Origin: Chlamydiota bacterium | Lineage (GTDB): Bacteria > Chlamydiota > Chlamydiia > Chlamydiales > Parachlamydiaceae | Direction of reading: 5' to 3' | Assembly (NCBI GenBank): GCA_013287145.1 | Contig: JABDEI010000006.1 | Location: 1-43,184 of the forward strand | DNA length: 43,184 nt | Part shown: positions 39,886-43,184 of the stretch, in pieces | How positions within the stretch are numbered: the stretch's first letter is position 1 | Layout of the letters: each line of letters opens with the position of its first letter | The notes under the pieces: model-generated | Databases searched by the model: none | What the model saw: only the letters and a program-made list of their open reading frames with translations | What the model was told of the DNA's origin: nothing | Translations under genes and position numbers: made by a program

Positions 39886-41256
39886 ATGTTTGACATTTCA
39901 TATTTAAGCATTACAGTAGCAGGGTTTCTTTTATTTCTTTTCGCGAATGTGTTTTTTCTGGCGAAATTGTATCGTCGATGCCCCTCGAACAAAGTCCTGG
40001 TTGTTTATGGTCGCGTAGCAGGCAGTAAGACTGTTCAGTGCTATCATGGGGGAGGAACATTCATATGGCCATTGATCCAAGGATATGCATTCTTGGACTT
40101 AACACCACGCACTATCCATATTCCATTAAAAGGAGCGCTTTCGCATCAGAACATCCGTGTGAATGTACCAAGCACGTTCACAGTTGCTGTAGGCATAACC
40201 CCTGACGTGATGAACAACGCTGCCGTTAGGGTGTTAGACTTGGGCCACAAAGAAATTGAGTCAATGGCCACAGAAATTATCATTGGCCAGCTACGCTTAA
40301 CGGTGGCTTCGTTGCGAATTGAAGAGATCAACCAGGACAGAGAACGTTTTTTAGATTCTATTAAGAAGAACATTGAGCCCGAACTGCATAAGATTGGCCT
40401 GACTTTATTAAACGTCAACATCACAGATATAACTGACGAATCGAATTATATTGAAAGCATCGGAATGAAAGCCTCGTCCATGGCTGTGAATCAAGCTAAA
40501 GTCGATGTAGCAGAGCAAGAAAAGCAAGGAGATATCGGGAAATCATTAGCAGAAAGAGACCGCAGAGTGTCTGTAGCCTCTTACAATGCCGAAGCAGTCA
40601 AAGGGGAAAATGACTCCAAAGCTCAAATGGCTTTGACAAATGCTCAATTAGCTGAAAAAGAAGCGGAAGCAGCTCAGCGCAGTCAGGTAGCTAAGCAAAA
40701 TGCCGAAGCGATGATTCAAAAAGCACGTGCATTGGCACAGACGCAGCTTTTGGAAGCCGAGCAAATTGTTCCGCAAGAGATTAAGAAAAGGAAAATGCAG
40801 ATTGATGCTGAGGCAGAAGCTCAAAGCAAAGTTATCATAGCCCGCGGTGAAGCAGCAGCAATCCTGTCAATCAGACAAGCCGAAGCAGAAGGAATCCAGA
40901 AGCTATTAGACGCCAAGGCGACGGGTTATAAACAGCTCTTTGAAGCCTGCGGAGAGGATGCTAAGAGTGCAGCAACGATGTTATTGATAGAAAAACTTGA
41001 AGAGATTGTGAAATTGCAGGTAGAAGCGATCAAAAACATCAAGATCGACAAGATTACAGTTTGGGATAGCGGTAGCGCAGATGGGAAAGGGTCATCGACC
41101 TCAAACTTCATCAGCCAATTTACAAAATCGCTACCAGCTCTCCATGACATAGCTTCTTTGGCAGGCTTAGAGCTGCCTCAATATCTCGGACAAATCAGTC
41201 AGGATTCTCTTAAAGAGATCAATGGCAAAGTCATAAAAAAAGCCGACTCCAAATAA
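39886..41256 (+). CDS. Flotillin-like SPFH-domain protein
   Basis: The 456-residue protein has an N-terminal membrane segment (SITVAGFLLFLFANVFFLAK), an SPFH/band-7 domain at about 30-200 (VLVVYGRVAGSKTVQCYHGG; EIIIGQLRLTVASLRIEEIN; IGLTLLNVNITDITDESNYI) and a long alanine/glutamate-rich coiled coil at about 205-350 (AQLAEKEAEAAQRSQVAKQN). This matches bacterial flotillins (FloA/FloT, YuaG type), which form membrane microdomain scaffolds. The C-terminus (LPALHDIASLAGLELPQYLG) is like FloT proteins. It is co-transcribed with the NfeD-like gene. A strong GGCC hairpin repeat starts 25 bases after the stop. Confidence 0.92.
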   Translation: MFDISYLSITVAGFLLFLFANVFFLAKLYRRCPSNKVLVVYGRVAGSKTVQCYHGGGTFIWPLIQGYAFLDLTPRTIHIPLKGALSHQNIRVNVPSTFTVAVGITPDVMNNAAVRVLDLGHKEIESMATEIIIGQLRLTVASLRIEEINQDRERFLDSIKKNIEPELHKIGLTLLNVNITDITDESNYIESIGMKASSMAVNQAKVDVAEQEKQGDIGKSLAERDRRVSVASYNAEAVKGENDSKAQMALTNAQLAEKEAEAAQRSQVAKQNAEAMIQKARALAQTQLLEAEQIVPQEIKKRKMQIDAEAEAQSKVIIARGEAAAILSIRQAEAEGIQKLLDAKATGYKQLFEACGEDAKSAATMLLIEKLEEIVKLQVEAIKNIKIDKITVWDSGSADGKGSSTSNFISQFTKSLPALHDIASLAGLELPQYLGQISQDSLKEINGKVIKKADSK

Positions 41257-41281
41257 AAGCTTACTCCCTTATAAAAAGGGT

Positions 41282-41395
41282 GGGCCTGCGATCCTGCGAT
41301 TTTATAAACCCTAAATTGTTTACAAGAAAGATTCAAATCGCAGGATCGCAGGCCCGGCCCCTTTCAATCGCAGGATCGCAGGCCCGGCCCCTTTC
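41282..41395. repeat. GGCC hairpin repeat, copy B, with duplicated right arm
   Basis: GGGCCTGCGATCCTGCGATT at 41282 pairs perfectly over 21 bp with 41335-41355, around the loop TATAAACCCTAAATTGTTTA shared with copy A. The right arm plus CGGCCCCTTTC is repeated: 41336-41365 and 41366-41395 are identical 30-bp units. Placed just after the flotillin gene, the hairpin may also end its transcript. Confidence 0.88.
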
Positions 41396-41468
41396 ATTCA
41401 TCCAAAGCCAACTTTTAGCTAATGTCTAGGACCTCAACTAGTTGAAATATTCTAGAAAAATTAGACAA

Positions 41469-43184
41469 TTATACTACTCGCCAGCAAATTGTAAACAAGT
41501 GCTTATTTGTCGCTGTTTGGTTGATTTCTGCATCAAATTTTGCGATCATTTCCTCGCGCATCTTGGTATGCTCGTCCTCGGAGTCTTCAAGCTGTCGTCG
41601 CTTTTGTTTGCGTTTTGCCTCTAAAGCGCGCTGGTCCTCTTCGTATTGTTTACGTTCTTGCGCCGTCTCAGCAAGACGTTTTTGAAGCTGGATCTCCTGA
41701 ATTTGAGTATTGATAAATTTTATTTCTTTTTCGATGGGGATAGTATTGTCATGTGCCCAACGAGAAAATTGCTCTTCTTTGTCATTGTAATGCTCACGAT
41801 TAGCCTCACGGTTTTTGGCTACTGTGGCAGAGCGCAGACATTCAATGTCATCTTTAAGGCGAGGAGCATCGAAGCCAATGTCGACGCTATGCTTTGTTAC
41901 AAGGGCTTCGCAGAGAAATAGCTTTTCGCAAGTATCCGTATCGAGAGGTCTTCCAGTGCTATCAAATCCTGAAAATAGAAGATAATCCCTGCAATCAAAT
42001 GCTTCGATTCGCAAGTGATTAAGCGAAAGCCAACCATGCTTGCCCTTGAGGCGCTCGACCGCAGCAACTCGTACAGAATATGTGCTGATATTGAATGTCA
42101 GTTCAACTGTGGGACATGAAAAATCGCTAGCTTTTTTAATAAGATGCTCTGCTAGTGGATGACAAAGTCGATAAAGGTAATCACTAGAGATGGACTCTTT
42201 ATTTTTTTGAATTAAATGATAGGTGCCGTTGGAAACTTCCGGCAGCGGAGAATTTGTTAGATGGAAAGAAAGTTCATTATCATTAAAGATGGCTTTATCC
42301 TTTAGAAGATGTTTGCTTAAGCCCCAAAAAATCTTTTCCATATGCCCTAAACGATCACGCGTTCCCTCAAGGCTATTTTTAAATTTTGAATGGATGTCAT
42401 AATCGAAATTTTCTAACAATTTTCGCCTTGTTTCAGCAAGCTTTTCGTTAAGAGGCTCCTTCATTTCCTCTTTCAACTTGGCCATTGCAAGTTCAATTTC
42501 TTGAGGGGTTCGGCAGCTTTGATAGATTTCCAAGATACGTTTTTCAAAATCTACTCCCGAAACAATCGCCCCTAAAACTTCATCGGAAACACCAAACACC
42601 CCGGAGAATAGGTTGAACTTTTCTGATAGAAGCTCATGAACGCGTATATCAGCATGATTGCGTTTATTTAGAAAATTAATGACTACAACATCATGTTCCT
42701 GACCATAACGATGGCATCGCCCGATGCGCTGTTCTATGCGCTGAGGATTCCAAGGAAGGTCATAGTTAATTACTAGCGAACAAAATTGTAAATTTATTCC
42801 CTCAGCAGCAGCTTCAGTGGCAATTAAAATCTCTGCTTCATCGCGAAAGGCTTCAATTAGGGCTGTGCGAATATCTATAGCTTTTGAGCCGGTGATGCGG
42901 CCTTTGGATTGGTTTTTGGTGACCCATTTAGTATAGAAATCAGTAGATGATGGACTGTTATTAACCCCGTTGAAAAGAACAATTTTCCCTCCGTATCCTT
43001 CGCTAATAAGAAAACGTTCAAGATATTCCTGGGTACGGCGAGACTCAGTAAAAATTACAGCTTTGCGCTGTGCTCCGAGTTTTCTCATCTCAGCAAAGCC
43101 TGTTTGTAAGGCATTTTTGAGATGGCTTAGCTTAGTGTCGACATCAATATCTTGTAGCAACTTAAGGCAGGAATTTAACTCATC
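41469..43184 (-). CDS. SNF2-family helicase, C-terminal part (continues beyond the window)
   Basis: The frame is open to the right edge (first codons read DELNSCLKLLQDID), so the N-terminal ATPase half is outside. Visible are the helicase C-lobe motifs KAVIFTESRRTQEYLERFLI, LIATEAAAEGINLQFCSLVI and NYDLPWNPQRIEQRIGRCHR. A long accessory region and a charged coiled coil follow (IEKEIKFINTQIQEIQLQKR to QLEDSEDEHTKMREEMIAKF), ending LFTICWRVV. This form of SNF2 helicase is common in defence loci, such as the DrmD helicase of DISARM, and near DNA methyltransferases; that link is recalled and needs the neighbouring sequence. The stop is at 41469-41471. It converges on the flotillin operon. Confidence 0.88.
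   Translation of the reverse strand, partial: DELNSCLKLLQDIDVDTKLSHLKNALQTGFAEMRKLGAQRKAVIFTESRRTQEYLERFLISEGYGGKIVLFNGVNNSPSSTDFYTKWVTKNQSKGRITGSKAIDIRTALIEAFRDEAEILIATEAAAEGINLQFCSLVINYDLPWNPQRIEQRIGRCHRYGQEHDVVVINFLNKRNHADIRVHELLSEKFNLFSGVFGVSDEVLGAIVSGVDFEKRILEIYQSCRTPQEIELAMAKLKEEMKEPLNEKLAETRRKLLENFDYDIHSKFKNSLEGTRDRLGHMEKIFWGLSKHLLKDKAIFNDNELSFHLTNSPLPEVSNGTYHLIQKNKESISSDYLYRLCHPLAEHLIKKASDFSCPTVELTFNISTYSVRVAAVERLKGKHGWLSLNHLRIEAFDCRDYLLFSGFDSTGRPLDTDTCEKLFLCEALVTKHSVDIGFDAPRLKDDIECLRSATVAKNREANREHYNDKEEQFSRWAHDNTIPIEKEIKFINTQIQEIQLQKRLAETAQERKQYEEDQRALEAKRKQKRRQLEDSEDEHTKMREEMIAKFDAEINQTATNKHLFTICWRVV

Overview
The window most likely comes from a chlamydia-related bacterium of amoebae (Chlamydiota, Parachlamydiaceae-like). 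The pointers are a cysteine-rich MOMP-like porin of the Legionella/Parachlamydia type, AT-rich genes in mostly short transcription units, an acetyltransferase with an N-terminal membrane segment and no close model I can name, a tRNA end without encoded CCA, and many decaying genes and small palindromic repeats. This is inference: no rRNA or other phylogenetic marker is present.

Region 1 (1-9.7 kb) holds accessory genes: a secreted beta-lactamase-fold serine hydrolase, the MOMP-like porin, a Vat-type hexapeptide acetyltransferase, a GrpB-GNAT fusion, a membrane-anchored GNAT protein, a truncated aldo/keto reductase, an exported beta-propeller and a DedA protein. A 98-bp hairpin element with 37-bp arms and an 8-bp target duplication lies at 3921-4018.

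Region 2 (9.7-20.4 kb) is rich in exported proteins and redox enzymes: an arylsulfotransferase-like protein, an ABM-domain protein, a broken SDR beside an intact one, a truncated DJ-1/PfpI gene, a polytopic membrane protein, a second exported propeller, and a GMC oxidoreductase overlapping an outer-membrane barrel gene.

Region 3 (20.4-31.3 kb) holds an MFS transporter, a two-domain DUF1259 protein, a 3' tRNA fragment next to a GC-rich SnoaL-like gene (a probable foreign insertion), DoxX proteins, a histidine phosphatase, a broken NmrA-like gene, and a complete RND efflux operon (membrane fusion protein, inner-membrane pump, outer-membrane lipoprotein) on the minus strand.

Region 4 (31.5-43.2 kb) looks like a defence and mobile-element island between fossils of core genes (ThrA and SbcC C-termini). 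It contains a 403-bp nested inverted-repeat element and a single-protein primase-helicase-nuclease resembling TOTE-type conflict systems, with an overlapping partner gene. It also holds a DUF4258/HTH toxin-antitoxin pair, an AbiEi antitoxin whose AbiEii partner survives only as a stub, an NfeD-flotillin operon, and the C-terminal part of a large SNF2 helicase that runs off the right edge. A 198-bp MITE with a 9-bp target duplication is nested inside an older GGCC-rich hairpin repeat at 37.5-37.8 kb.

Two dispersed repeat families mark many of the intergenic gaps: one built on a GTCAGGCCTGAC core and one on a TGAAAGGGGCCGGGCC core. Several gene ends stop abruptly at, or next to, a neighbour or a repeat, which indicates repeated insertion and deletion.
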